Shown in pieces: positions 54,470 to 62,924 of a stretch of 64,000 nucleotides of DNA. Numbering within the stretch: the first letter of the stretch is position 1; every line of letters starts with the position of its first letter. The translations under genes and the position numbers were made by a program. Source of the stretch: G965237725 sp965237725 (GTDB lineage: Bacteria; Pseudomonadota; Gammaproteobacteria; Arenicellales; Poriferihabitantaceae). The notes beneath the pieces were generated by a model, which saw only the letters and a list, made by a program, of their open reading frames with translations, was not told the DNA's origin and did no database searches. The DNA lies in the NCBI GenBank assembly GCA_965237725.1, contig OZ250151.1:1116001-1180000 (forward strand). Direction: 5' to 3'.

Positions 54470-55014
54470 TCCCTAAGACGTAAATATCTGAACTTGATCT
54501 GATTTCGCAAAATTTGAGGTTAGATATAATCTGATACTGGCTGTAGAATACTCAGAGCCAACAGTGGGTAGAAATGAGAACTGGGCTCGATCCTACAGTC
54601 TACGCGACACACTCAATAAGACGTACGAAACCATCTCTAATCTATAAACGAACAAAAATTTTACGAGCAGTCCAAATACTACTTGGTCATACCAAACTCG
54701 AAATCACAGTGAAATATATGGGAGTTGAAGTAGATGATGCCCTTGAAATAGCGGAGCAGACTGAAATTTAACCAAAGTACCGGCAATAGGGCTTTACAAA
54801 GCCTTGTTGTCGGTAAGATACTCTAAGCGGCCGTTTATGAGGAGCGATTTGGGATACCCATTGATTTTAACGCTAACTTCTCATCGGTTTAACTTCGTAA
54901 TATTAATTTCAATTGATGTGTGTCCCTAATTAGTTTCCTTCATTAATTAATACTCTGACATCGAATTCCCGGAGGATAAATTTTAATTTGGTCTAATTGG
55001 TTGGTCCTAATTCT
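54470..55014. other. 545-base gap with an integrase remnant and a hairpin
   Basis: The gap between leuC and the glycine-rich gene holds an integrase fragment (54574-54771) and, just after it, an imperfect hairpin at 54780-54813 (inner stem GGCTTT-AC-AAAGCC, outer stem CCGGCAA with TTGTCGG). The remaining 200 bases are AT-rich with no further signal that I recognise. Confidence 0.65.
54574..54771 (+). pseudogene. Tyrosine recombinase (integrase) C-terminal remnant
   Basis: A 65-residue open frame containing the last third of a tyrosine recombinase: YATHSIRRTK (catalytic Arg), LRAVQILLGHTKLEITVKYM (catalytic His and the nucleophile Tyr) and the tail VEVDDALEIAEQTEI, as in a common family of short proteobacterial integrases. 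The N-terminal two thirds are missing; upstream sequence shows no in-frame continuation. It is therefore a relic of an integrated element beside leuC. Catalytic residues remain but the protein could not recombine on its own. Confidence 0.82.
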
Positions 55015-55812
55015 TTACCAGCTCAGGATTACGAATCCCCTAGCGCCATCTTCGCCATCAGGACGGGGGGTCTCGCCTGCTTCGCCTCCCGCACCGTTGT
55101 CATTACCAGTCAGAAATACGCCGGTACCGTCTGGTCCGCCTGCACCCCCGAAGTTAGATCCAGTTGTATTGGCTTCGTTGTCACCGCCGGCACCACCGGC
55201 GCCACCCTGTGCAAGAGCGTATTCGGTCGCGCCTTCGAAAACGCGGCTGTGACCCCCGCCACCTCCGCCACCACCAGCACCCGTATTCGTTGGTTCACCA
55301 ATGCTACCTACAAATCCACCGCCCGTTAGGGCGTCTCCAGACCCGCCGGGACCAGCTCCACCTGATTCCGCATCCTGGCCACCAGCACCACTAACACCAC
55401 CACCGCCGACTGTCACTGAGAGTACTTGTCCAGCGGTAACACTGAATGTGCCGCCGGACTCAGTGCCCATTGACCCGTCTGTGCCATCCAGGGCTCCGGG
55501 CGCACCGGACCATGAACCACCACCTCCACCGCCTTGGGCGCCACGCACTGAGTAAGACAATTGGCATACACCGCCAGGCACGGTGAAGTCATCTGGTTCC
55601 GCTCCCCTTGGAATATTAAACGACATCGAACCTTCTGTTGTATTCATACACTCCGGTGTACCTGTGCCGACAGCATGGGCGGGAATTATCGCGGTGCTCG
55701 TCACCGGGCGAATCCATGTTGAGGGGATAGCAATAGCGCTGCCGCTTGCAGCAAGGATTTTTAATAGTCGCCGCTTGGTTTTTTCCCTATCACTGTAGGA
55801 TCGTTTGCTCAT
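55015..55812 (-). CDS. Tat-exported glycine-rich protein
   Basis: Start placed at ATG 55812 with GAGGG upstream, giving 265 residues. The N-terminus carries a twin-arginine signal (KTKRRLLKILAASGSAIAIP) and a possible AHA cleavage site. A cysteine pair (Cys near residues 55 and 84) frames a small beta region, followed by about 170 residues with very high glycine (GAQGGGGGGSWSGAPGA, GAGGGGGGGGHSRVFEGA) and a terminal GARGFVILSW motif found in many glycine-rich surface and phage adhesin-like proteins. Folded export suggests a periplasmic or secreted structural protein. The opposite strand is open but is only the GC-rich shadow. Confidence 0.78.
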   Translation of the reverse strand: MSKRSYSDREKTKRRLLKILAASGSAIAIPSTWIRPVTSTAIIPAHAVGTGTPECMNTTEGSMSFNIPRGAEPDDFTVPGGVCQLSYSVRGAQGGGGGGSWSGAPGALDGTDGSMGTESGGTFSVTAGQVLSVTVGGGGVSGAGGQDAESGGAGPGGSGDALTGGGFVGSIGEPTNTGAGGGGGGGGHSRVFEGATEYALAQGGAGGAGGDNEANTTGSNFGGAGGPDGTGVFLTGNDNGAGGEAGETPRPDGEDGARGFVILSW

Positions 55813-56129
55813 ACATTTACCCTCACATTTGGTGAATTGTCTTGATTGACGAGTTACTTTAATTATAAAGCGAAGTGACGTCAATGGTGTGTTTCAGAAA
55901 CGCCACACTAAATTTAAAGTAATTCTGAGTAATTCTGAGGATCACAATACTTAAATACCGCAAAAGGTGGGGAGATCACGGAGTTCAGTAAAATCTTAAT
56001 TGTCGGCTTAGGGCAAAACTCGGTCAGTCACCACCCTAAAGTATCTGAAATGATTTAGTAAATTTGTACGAACAAATCTAAGTTCTTACACCTAAGGCGA
56101 TATCCGGATTGACACTGTTCGCTGGGTCA
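55813..56129. other. 317-base gap upstream of the glycine-rich gene
   Basis: AT-rich sequence between the glycine-rich gene and the stop of aroC, both on the minus strand. It contains a 10-base tandem duplication (GTAATTCTGA twice, near 55918-55938). I see no gene, convincing terminator or known motif. Confidence 0.5.
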
Positions 56130-57191
56130 CTAGCGAATATTCTGCCCACGATCCCGTAATGCGTGATCCATCAGAACCAGAGCCAGCATGGCTTCAGCGA
56201 TGGGAACTGCCCGAATACCCACGCATGGATCATGACGCCCGGTGGTCACCACTTCTATGGGTTGGTTTTCAAGATCTACCGTATCTCCTGGCACCTGAAT
56301 GCTTGAGGTCGGTTTAAACGCCACTCTGACCCGAATATCCTGGCCACTGGATATGCCGCCGAGCACACCGCCAGAGCTGTTGGATTTAAATCCATCTGGC
56401 GTAATTTCATCCCGATGCTCGGAGCCCAGTTGTGCAATGGATTCGAATCCCGCGCCGATTTCAACCCCTTTTGCTGCATTAATGCTTATCATTGCCTTTG
56501 CGATATCGGCGTCCAGACGATCGAATACCGGCTCACCCCAGCCTGCGGGCATTCCCGTGGCTTCAATATATACCCCGGCACCAACAGACTCCCCGGCCTT
56601 TCGTGTTTTGTTGATCAGTGTTTCGAGTTCCTTGACTATGCCATTGTCTGGCACAAAAAATGGATTTTGTTCTACGTCATCCCAGTTTTTGTGTTCGATT
56701 TTGATATCACCAATCTGGTAAACATGTCCACGGATTGATACGCCATAGTGTTCATTCAAATACTTTTTGGCGATGCCTCCAGCGGCTACCCGCATGGTGG
56801 TTTCCCGGGCAGAAGAGCGCCCGCCGCCGCGATAGTCGCGAAATCCATATTTTTTGGTATAGGTAAAATCCGCATGGCCCGGTCTAAACCGATCTTTTAT
56901 TTTGTCGTAATCCCTCGAACGTTGATCCTGGTTTCTGATTAATAAACCAATGGGTGTCCCCGTTGTTTTACCTTCGAATACGCCGGAAAGAATCTCAACC
57001 TGGTCACCTTCCTTGCGTTGAGTGGTGAACTTGGACTTTCCCGGCTTTCTTCGATCCAGATCGATTTGCAGGTCTTCTTCGCTCAACGCCATGCCCGGAG
57101 GGCAACCGTCGACTACGCAGCCAAGGGCGGGGCCATGACTCTCACCAAATGAGGTTAAAGTAAATAATTTTCCGAAGCCGTTGCCAGACAA
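56130..57191 (-). CDS. aroC: Chorismate synthase
   Basis: A 353-residue enzyme of the standard AroC length. The three family signatures are FGESHGPALGCVVDGCPPGM near residue 16, GGGRSSARETTMRVAAGGIA near residue 121 and the C-terminal RHDPCVGIRAVPIAEAM. It eliminates phosphate from EPSP to form chorismate, using reduced FMN, and so feeds the trp genes elsewhere in the window. Transcribed alone; flanking gaps of 151 and 317 bases. Confidence 0.96.
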   Translation of the reverse strand: MSGNGFGKLFTLTSFGESHGPALGCVVDGCPPGMALSEEDLQIDLDRRKPGKSKFTTQRKEGDQVEILSGVFEGKTTGTPIGLLIRNQDQRSRDYDKIKDRFRPGHADFTYTKKYGFRDYRGGGRSSARETTMRVAAGGIAKKYLNEHYGVSIRGHVYQIGDIKIEHKNWDDVEQNPFFVPDNGIVKELETLINKTRKAGESVGAGVYIEATGMPAGWGEPVFDRLDADIAKAMISINAAKGVEIGAGFESIAQLGSEHRDEITPDGFKSNSSGGVLGGISSGQDIRVRVAFKPTSSIQVPGDTVDLENQPIEVVTTGRHDPCVGIRAVPIAEAMLALVLMDHALRDRGQNIR

Positions 57192-57342
57192 AGTAGTAAA
57201 TTAAATAATGTTAAAGCGTAATTGTAACTTATTCGCAAAATCTTATTGGCAAAGTATTTTGCCCGATCCACAGGCTTATAAAATAATTACGAATCGTATT
57301 TAATACAGACAGTGCCAGGGGCCGTAAGTTAATCCTTGGGTC

Positions 57343-58020
57343 TTAATCAATTGTTTGTGACGGCCAGTCCAGTTCGTCTTCTTCTACAATTTCTTTTTCG
57401 TGTTTTCCTTCTGCCAGCCATTGCTGCACTGATGGGCAGTTATGCATTGTGGCACAATAAGCCTGACTAACCTCATCCAGCTCTACTTCCACGCTTCGAT
57501 AGCGCATCACCACTGGCGCATACATCGCATCCGCAATTGAAAATTCACCAAACAACCAGGGGCCGTTGTCGCCGTAGTGTGATCGGCAGTGATTCCAGAT
57601 CGCGCTGATCCGGGCGACATCCACCAATGTCGCATCGCTTGCTTTGTAACCTGGAAAGAATCGCCGACAATTCATCGGTAATTCATTGCGCAGGCTGGAA
57701 AAACTGGAATGCATTTCTGCGCAAACCGATCGCGCCACCGATCGCGCCTGCTGATTTTCAGGCCAACCCTGGGTATGTGGATAACTTTCCGAGAGATATT
57801 CCAGAATGGCAATGGTGTCCCAGATTTCCAACCCATCATTAATCAACAGAGGCACTTTTCCGTTAGAAAAGTGCTGGCCCAGTTTTCTTACGCTGGCGTC
57901 CTCGAATAGCGCGATTTTCTCGATATCAATATCTAACTCATGGTATTTGACAAACAGCCACGGTCGCATGGACCACGATGAGTAATTCTGGTTACCAATA
58001 ATCAGTTTGGGTTTATTCAT
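57343..58020 (-). CDS. Glutathione S-transferase family protein
   Basis: Start placed at ATG 58020, giving 225 residues; a TTG at 58053 would overlap the upstream gene. The opening KLIIGNQNYSSWSMRPWLFV is diagnostic of a COG0625 GST subgroup, with the probable catalytic Ser in NYSSWS and the GSH-binding NGKVPLLINDGLEIWDTIAI. C-terminal helices follow. Substrate unknown. The upstream N-formylglutamate amidohydrolase gene ends 29 bases before it on the same strand. Confidence 0.88.
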   Translation of the reverse strand: MNKPKLIIGNQNYSSWSMRPWLFVKYHELDIDIEKIALFEDASVRKLGQHFSNGKVPLLINDGLEIWDTIAILEYLSESYPHTQGWPENQQARSVARSVCAEMHSSFSSLRNELPMNCRRFFPGYKASDATLVDVARISAIWNHCRSHYGDNGPWLFGEFSIADAMYAPVVMRYRSVEVELDEVSQAYCATMHNCPSVQQWLAEGKHEKEIVEEDELDWPSQTID

Positions 58021-58049
58021 AATGGATTCTGGGCAGGCAACAAAGCCGT

Positions 58050-58784
58050 TCAAATTATTGAAGATAGGGCTTGATAAATTTGTTCCGCAACCAGCCGTTG
58101 TCCTGCTGGATCGGTAATCAAATCCTGCCGAATTTCCAGTAATGCCAGCTCGACGTTCCGCCCCTCAGCGTGCTCAACCTGAGCATAACCCCTTGGATCA
58201 TTAGCGTGATAAGGCTGGTTGTCACCAACAACGCGGTCAGGAATTTTCGAAAGGTTATCGATCAGTTGGCGGGCAAGAAATTCATCCCTATCCCAGAGCA
58301 CACCAAAATCCCATGGACGCTGGAATCCATTCAGGGTGGGGGTGAAACTGTGGATGGACAATATCACCGGACGTTGATGTGTAGATTTTAAAGACGTCAC
58401 CATATCGCTATACTGATTATGATAGGGGTTAAAATATTTTTCTATTCGCTGATTGCGTTCATCAGCAGAAAGCTGTTGATTTCCAGGTATAACGACACCG
58501 TCAGCGTGGGTCACAATCAAGGTGGGGTCGTCCAGGTGACGGTTGAGATCGATCACCAGGCGGGAATAATTTGCGGATATCAATGGCGCACTAAACATGC
58601 TAGAAAGCAGGCTGGCTACCTGTTTTGCACCAATGTCATAGGCAATATGCCGGGTAAGATGGTGGGGATCTAGTCCAAGCCCATGCAGATGATCGGGCAG
58701 ATAATTTTCGGCATGATCACAGGACAGCAATAATGGTGCAACACCATCAGGATTGACAACTTCATAGGCTGGCTTTTTTTCCAT
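58050..58784 (-). CDS. N-formylglutamate amidohydrolase family protein
   Basis: A 244-residue FGase-fold protein. PLLLSCDHAENYLPDHLHGL near residue 17 gives the conserved S-x-D-H-A motif, RLVIDLNRHLDDP the N-R motif, and VILSIHSFTPTLNGFQRPWD the metal-site His region. Full N-formylglutamate deformylase (HutG) acts in histidine degradation, but no hut gene is near; the family includes related amidohydrolases without assigned substrate. Divergent from the EamA gene at 58879. Confidence 0.88.
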   Translation of the reverse strand: MEKKPAYEVVNPDGVAPLLLSCDHAENYLPDHLHGLGLDPHHLTRHIAYDIGAKQVASLLSSMFSAPLISANYSRLVIDLNRHLDDPTLIVTHADGVVIPGNQQLSADERNQRIEKYFNPYHNQYSDMVTSLKSTHQRPVILSIHSFTPTLNGFQRPWDFGVLWDRDEFLARQLIDNLSKIPDRVVGDNQPYHANDPRGYAQVEHAEGRNVELALLEIRQDLITDPAGQRLVAEQIYQALSSII

Positions 58785-58878
58785 TATTTAAATGTGTTCC
58801 AAAATTAATGTGTTCCAAAATTAACGATAATTGATCAATACTGATATCACTTCTAATTTAATTTGAACTCTAAAATCA

Positions 58879-59757
58879 ATGCGGGATAATATTACAGACT
58901 ACGGCCTTTTACTATTACTTGCTGTAATCTGGAGTACTTCATTTTTACTGATCAAAATCGGGGTGGACAGTATTCCGCCGTTCACCATGACCGCTGCAAG
59001 ACTGACCATTGCAGCACTGATTTTTTGCGCATTTCTCGGCATAAAGAGAGAATGGATACCCATGCATCCCAAGGCATTGTTACTGTATTTTGTATCGGGC
59101 ATTCTAGGTAACAGCCTGCCTTTTGTGCTAATCAGCTGGGGTGAGATCTTTATCAGCAGTTCGTTGACCGCAATTTCTATGGGTATAATGCCCATCAGCA
59201 CCTTTATCCTCGCACATTTTTTCATAGCTGACGAACCCATCACCCCACGAAAGTCTTTGGGCGTGGCCTTTGGATTTTGCGGACTGATTACCCTGGTGGG
59301 GGTAACCGCATTGACCGGACTGGGTGACCACGTAGTGGGACAACTCGCGGTATTGGGCGGTGCGCTGAGCTATTCTTTTTCAGTGGTGTTTGTGCGTAGC
59401 CAACCCAGCTTTAGTGGCTACAAGATGGCAGCAGGGATGAATATCAGCGCCGCATTAACCAGCCTGCCTCTGGCTTTTCTAATTGAAGACCCACTTTCAC
59501 TAATCCCTACAACGGATAGTTTATACGCCGTGCTGGCATTGGCGATTTTCCCCACTGCCATCGCATCCCTGATTTATTTCAGGGTGCTAAAGAATCTCGG
59601 CGCCACGATTTTTGCGCAAATCAATTATCTCATTCCGGTACTGGGTGGATTGTGGGGGGTATGGGTACTCGGGGAAATACTGAGCTGGAATACCTTTGCA
59701 GCCCTGTTTCTGGTTTTGTGCGGAATCTATTTTATCCAGACAAAATCTCGCCGCTGA
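58879..59757 (+). CDS. EamA/DMT-family transporter
   Basis: A 292-residue membrane protein with ten predicted segments in two EamA repeats (LLLLAVIWSTSFLLIKIGVD and GGALSYSFSVVFVRSQPSFS). The E-x-L motif near the C-terminus (WVLGEILSWNTFAALFLVL) is typical. Likely exporter of amino acids or other small metabolites. Its last 26 bases overlap the 3' end of the convergent LysR gene; a LysR regulator next to an exporter often controls it, which is a reasonable inference here. Confidence 0.88.
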   Translation: MRDNITDYGLLLLLAVIWSTSFLLIKIGVDSIPPFTMTAARLTIAALIFCAFLGIKREWIPMHPKALLLYFVSGILGNSLPFVLISWGEIFISSSLTAISMGIMPISTFILAHFFIADEPITPRKSLGVAFGFCGLITLVGVTALTGLGDHVVGQLAVLGGALSYSFSVVFVRSQPSFSGYKMAAGMNISAALTSLPLAFLIEDPLSLIPTTDSLYAVLALAIFPTAIASLIYFRVLKNLGATIFAQINYLIPVLGGLWGVWVLGEILSWNTFAALFLVLCGIYFIQTKSRR

Positions 59758-60598
59758 CTTTTTTGATATACCCGGCCAGTTGTAATACCGCCGGCCCGGC
59801 ATGGGCGCGATCATAATGAAGCTCAACCACCGCACCGTTTAGTTTCGGTAGTCGGCTGGTGACTTCGTGGGTTTGTAGTTCTTTGGGGACGGTATTCTCC
59901 GCTAGTACCGTAACCCCCAATCCGGCGGTAACCGCGGCGCAAATGCCGCCATAACTGGTTCCAGTGTAAACGATACGCCATGGAATCGACTGTTGATCCA
60001 GGGCAGTTAGCATTCGATGTCGATAAACACAGCCATGGGGTGCAACAACCAGGGGAATCCGGGTGTATTCGGTTTTGTGATGCCTTTTATCGGTAACCCA
60101 AACCAGTTTCTCAAACCAACCTTCGGCAGAAGGTTTGATATTGAATTCTTTGTGTATGGCAACGACCAGATCGAGCTCACCGTTGGATTGCCGAGCCAGC
60201 AAAGCACTGGACAATTCGCTAATCACTTCCAGTTCAACCCCAGGATAGGTTTCCGCAAATCCGGTTAAAAATTCCGACAGATAAGAAATTGCAAATTCAT
60301 GGGGAATTCCCAGTCGCACTTTGCCCACCACATCGGGTTTGGATAATCGAAGTAATACTTCATCATTGAGCAATAAAATCCGCTGGGCAAAATCGAGAAG
60401 AACCTCTCCGTCTTCGGTCAGCTTAAACGATCGTCCATCCCTGACCATGATCGGACGATCAACCAGATCTTCCAGGCGGTTCATTTGCAGGCTGACCGCT
60501 GGCTGGGATCGACCCAGTTTTTTACCTGCGCTACTGAATCCGTCTTCTTTTACAACGGTGACGAATGTACGTAGCAGATCGGTGGGTAAGTTTTTCAA
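59732..60598 (-). CDS. LysR family transcriptional regulator
   Basis: A 288-residue regulator with the N-terminal winged helix-turn-helix LRTFVTVVKEDGFSSAGKKL and GRSQPAVSLQMNRLEDLV (residues 9-46) and a type 2 periplasmic-binding-like effector domain (about 90-288). LysR proteins bind as tetramers and respond to small ligands. It converges on the EamA gene with a 26-base overlap of the coding ends, so the two messages are complementary at their 3' tails. Confidence 0.92.
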   Translation of the reverse strand: MKNLPTDLLRTFVTVVKEDGFSSAGKKLGRSQPAVSLQMNRLEDLVDRPIMVRDGRSFKLTEDGEVLLDFAQRILLLNDEVLLRLSKPDVVGKVRLGIPHEFAISYLSEFLTGFAETYPGVELEVISELSSALLARQSNGELDLVVAIHKEFNIKPSAEGWFEKLVWVTDKRHHKTEYTRIPLVVAPHGCVYRHRMLTALDQQSIPWRIVYTGTSYGGICAAVTAGLGVTVLAENTVPKELQTHEVTSRLPKLNGAVVELHYDRAHAGPAVLQLAGYIKKVSGEILSG

Positions 60599-60693
60599 TC
60601 AATTGCCACTCGGTAACCTGGGACTAATACTTTGCGAACCAGGTTGATTATTTCAGGTTCAGATTGGTCGACCATGTTTTGATCACAGACGCA

Positions 60694-61713
60694 CTACTCA
60701 AAAGAATTCGATACCTCGACCAGTTGCGCGAGTTTATCCAGGCCCGCACTACTGGACAAGATTTCCTGGGCGGTTTGCACGCCGGCCTCCAGAGAATCTG
60801 CAATATCCGCAGCATAAATTGTACCACCAGCATTCAGGGCAATTATATCTGCTGCGGGCCCTACTTCGCCGCCCAATGCTTGTTTAACCATTTCAAGGCT
60901 CTGGGCGGAATCTGAAACCACAATGGCATCCAGGCTGGATTGCTTGATTCCAAATTGTTTGGGCTCGATTTGATATTCACTGAATTTCCCATTTTTATAT
61001 TCCACCACCTGGGTTGGCGCGGCAATAGAAATTTCATCCAGTCCATCATCCGAAGAAACAACCACCGTATGAATACTTCCGAGCTCCGCATATACCTCGG
61101 CCATGGGTCGAATCCAGTCCTTACTGAATACACCGGCCAATTGATATTTTGCATCCGCTGGATTGGTTAGAGGCCCAAGCAAATTAAATACCGTTCTGAT
61201 TCCTATTTCTTTTCTCGGTCCAATGGCGTGACGCATGGCGGAATGATGGGTCGGTGCAAACATAAAACCGACGCCACATTGGTCAATACACTGACCGACC
61301 TGCTCCGGTGTAATGCTGATATTCACACCGGCGGTTTCCAGCACGTCTGCGCTCCCGGAATTTCCCGTGGCGGCACGGTTACCGTGTTTCGCCATGGCCG
61401 CACCCGCAGCGGACGCCACCAGTGCGCTGGCCGTAGACACATTAAACAATTTCGCGCCATCGCCACCGGTGCCTACACTGTCGACAATTTTACTCGCCTG
61501 AGTTGGCACCTTGGCTGAAAGCTCACGCATAATAGTTGCAGCACCCGCGATCTCATCCACGCTTTCACCTTTCATCATCAAAGCGGTGAGGAACGATCCA
61601 ATTTGCGCGTCGGTGCACTCCCCCGACATGATCTGTGTCATCACAGATTGCATTTCATCCCGGGTTAGATTTTTACTAGCAACGAGCTGACGATTGGCTG
61701 TTTGTAGATCCAT
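60694..61713 (-). CDS. trpD: Anthranilate phosphoribosyltransferase
   Basis: A 339-residue enzyme with the phosphoribosyl motif VDSVGTGGDGAKLFNVSTA (62-80), AAGAAMAKHGNRA and the anthranilate-site Arg in AMRHAIGPRKEIGIRTVFN. Metal-site Asp-Glu is in SSDDGLDEISI. It joins anthranilate and PRPP in tryptophan synthesis. Here it is monocistronic, separated from trpBA and without trpC or trpG. Confidence 0.95.
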   Translation of the reverse strand: MDLQTANRQLVASKNLTRDEMQSVMTQIMSGECTDAQIGSFLTALMMKGESVDEIAGAATIMRELSAKVPTQASKIVDSVGTGGDGAKLFNVSTASALVASAAGAAMAKHGNRAATGNSGSADVLETAGVNISITPEQVGQCIDQCGVGFMFAPTHHSAMRHAIGPRKEIGIRTVFNLLGPLTNPADAKYQLAGVFSKDWIRPMAEVYAELGSIHTVVVSSDDGLDEISIAAPTQVVEYKNGKFSEYQIEPKQFGIKQSSLDAIVVSDSAQSLEMVKQALGGEVGPAADIIALNAGGTIYAADIADSLEAGVQTAQEILSSSAGLDKLAQLVEVSNSFE

Positions 61714-61832
61714 TGTATTCTCCAGATTAGCGATACTGTATTGGGTTTAAAACAATTATTTGGCAAGGGAGAGTGTATCGTCATCAACCCGGTGTGACAA
61801 ACGGGTTTATTTCACATTACGGTTGTGTCAAA

Positions 61833-62573
61833 TTACAAAACCGAATAAATAATATAAAGCGCCACTGCCATCAGGGTAAATGTAAGTAATTGACTAAATA
61901 GTTTTTCGGATAATCGCCCCACCAATGCATTGCCAATAAAAACCCCAATCAAGGTAACTGGCAATAGAGTCATGGACAGGGTAAATCCAGAACTCGAAAA
62001 ACCGTAGAAATACAGGTGCAGCATAATTGCACCGCTATAGGAAAATAGAAAAACATAAAAAATGGTAGCCCGGGTTGCTGCTTTGTTGAAACCGACGGCA
62101 TTGGTATATATAGCAATGGCTGGGCCAGCCATTCCCATGGACGTGACCATAAGCCCTGAGACTATTCCAGCCGAAATCGCTCCCCGGGTGCTATCTTCAA
62201 AATGTGAGGAAAACTTTTTTTTCAATGCGGTTATTAACAAGGCAATCATGATACTTATTGCAACGGCAATTTTTATTAGGCTGGAAGTCGCCATCATGTA
62301 ACAAACAAACCCAATAGGGAATCCAATAGCCGTTCCAATCAGCAGATTTTTTGATGTCGATTTGGGGATGTCTTTAAAAACCACAAAAATCATCACAATA
62401 GCAATTGCCAGGCTTAGAATCATGGCAAGCTGAATTGCGATATCTACCTCAACTACCAACAGGTAAATTGGCACTGTAATTAATGCGAATCCAAACCCAA
62501 TGGCGCACTGCGCGATTGCCCCTAAAAGGGTAATAGCGATAAGTATTGTCCAGGAAATCAGTGAAAGGTCCAT
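61833..62573 (-). CDS. TauE/SafE-family membrane transporter
   Basis: Start placed at ATG 62573 (MDLSLISW), giving 246 residues; a TTG at 62591 adds six. Seven to eight predicted membrane segments, with the repeated TauE motif GAIAQCAIGFGFALITVPIY near the start and GIVSGLMVTSMGMAGPAIAI in the second repeat. Family members are thought to export sulfite, sulfoacetate or related organic anions. The upstream side is the repeat cluster at 62.6-62.9 kb. Confidence 0.88.
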   Translation of the reverse strand: MDLSLISWTILIAITLLGAIAQCAIGFGFALITVPIYLLVVEVDIAIQLAMILSLAIAIVMIFVVFKDIPKSTSKNLLIGTAIGFPIGFVCYMMATSSLIKIAVAISIMIALLITALKKKFSSHFEDSTRGAISAGIVSGLMVTSMGMAGPAIAIYTNAVGFNKAATRATIFYVFLFSYSGAIMLHLYFYGFSSSGFTLSMTLLPVTLIGVFIGNALVGRLSEKLFSQLLTFTLMAVALYIIYSVL

Positions 62574-62591
62574 ACCCGGAGTATAAGTCAA

Positions 62592-62923
62592 AGATCCGAC
62601 GTTATTGACAATGGTATTTTAGACCTTATGGATCCTTCACTACGTTCAGGATGACAGGGTTACGCTCAGGATGACTCTCATCGGGCGAAGCCCTTTATAA
62701 CTGTTAGCAGTCGGGTCGATATCCTTCGCTGTGCTGGGAACGGCAGTTAATCTGTCATCCTGAACATCGTGAAGGATCCATTTTCAATTAATCAGGTTAC
62801 ACATCCGAGTCCGGGGTGGATGGGTCCTTCGTCGCTTCGCTTCTCAGGATGACAGCTATGCTGTCAGTTGGAGATCCTTCGCTTTGCTCAGGATGAAACT
62901 CATCGGGCGAAGCCCGATGAGTT
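62592..62923. repeat. Gap with interspersed hairpin repeats (repeat cluster 4)
   Basis: The 332-base gap between the nlpD and tauE-like genes (both minus strand) contains no gene. Units are GGATCCTTCACTACGTTCAG (from 62631), TACGCTCAGGATGAC, GTCATCCTGAACATCGTGAA with GGATCC (about 62755-62779), and GGTCCTTCGTCGCTTCGCTT with CTCAGGATGACAG (about 62824-62853). CATCGGGCGAAGCCC occurs twice: once truncated at about 62679-62693 and once as the perfect palindrome that overlaps the nlpD stop codon. Confidence 0.85.
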
Positions 62924-62924
62924 T
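62896..62924 (-). terminator. Perfect 13-bp stem-loop at the nlpD stop codon
   Basis: AAACTCATCGGGC at 62896-62908 pairs with GCCCGATGAGTTT at 62912-62924 around a 3-base loop. On the minus strand the stem starts at the last base of the nlpD TGA stop. It should end or protect the nlpD message, but there is no U-run after it, so a classical intrinsic terminator is unlikely; it may be a repeat-derived stabiliser. Confidence 0.55.

Noticed and set aside
55001..55555. Several proline-rich open frames on the plus strand
   Set aside because: They are the complement of the glycine-rich coding region; the minus-strand frame has a signal peptide, a ribosome-binding site and a natural end motif.
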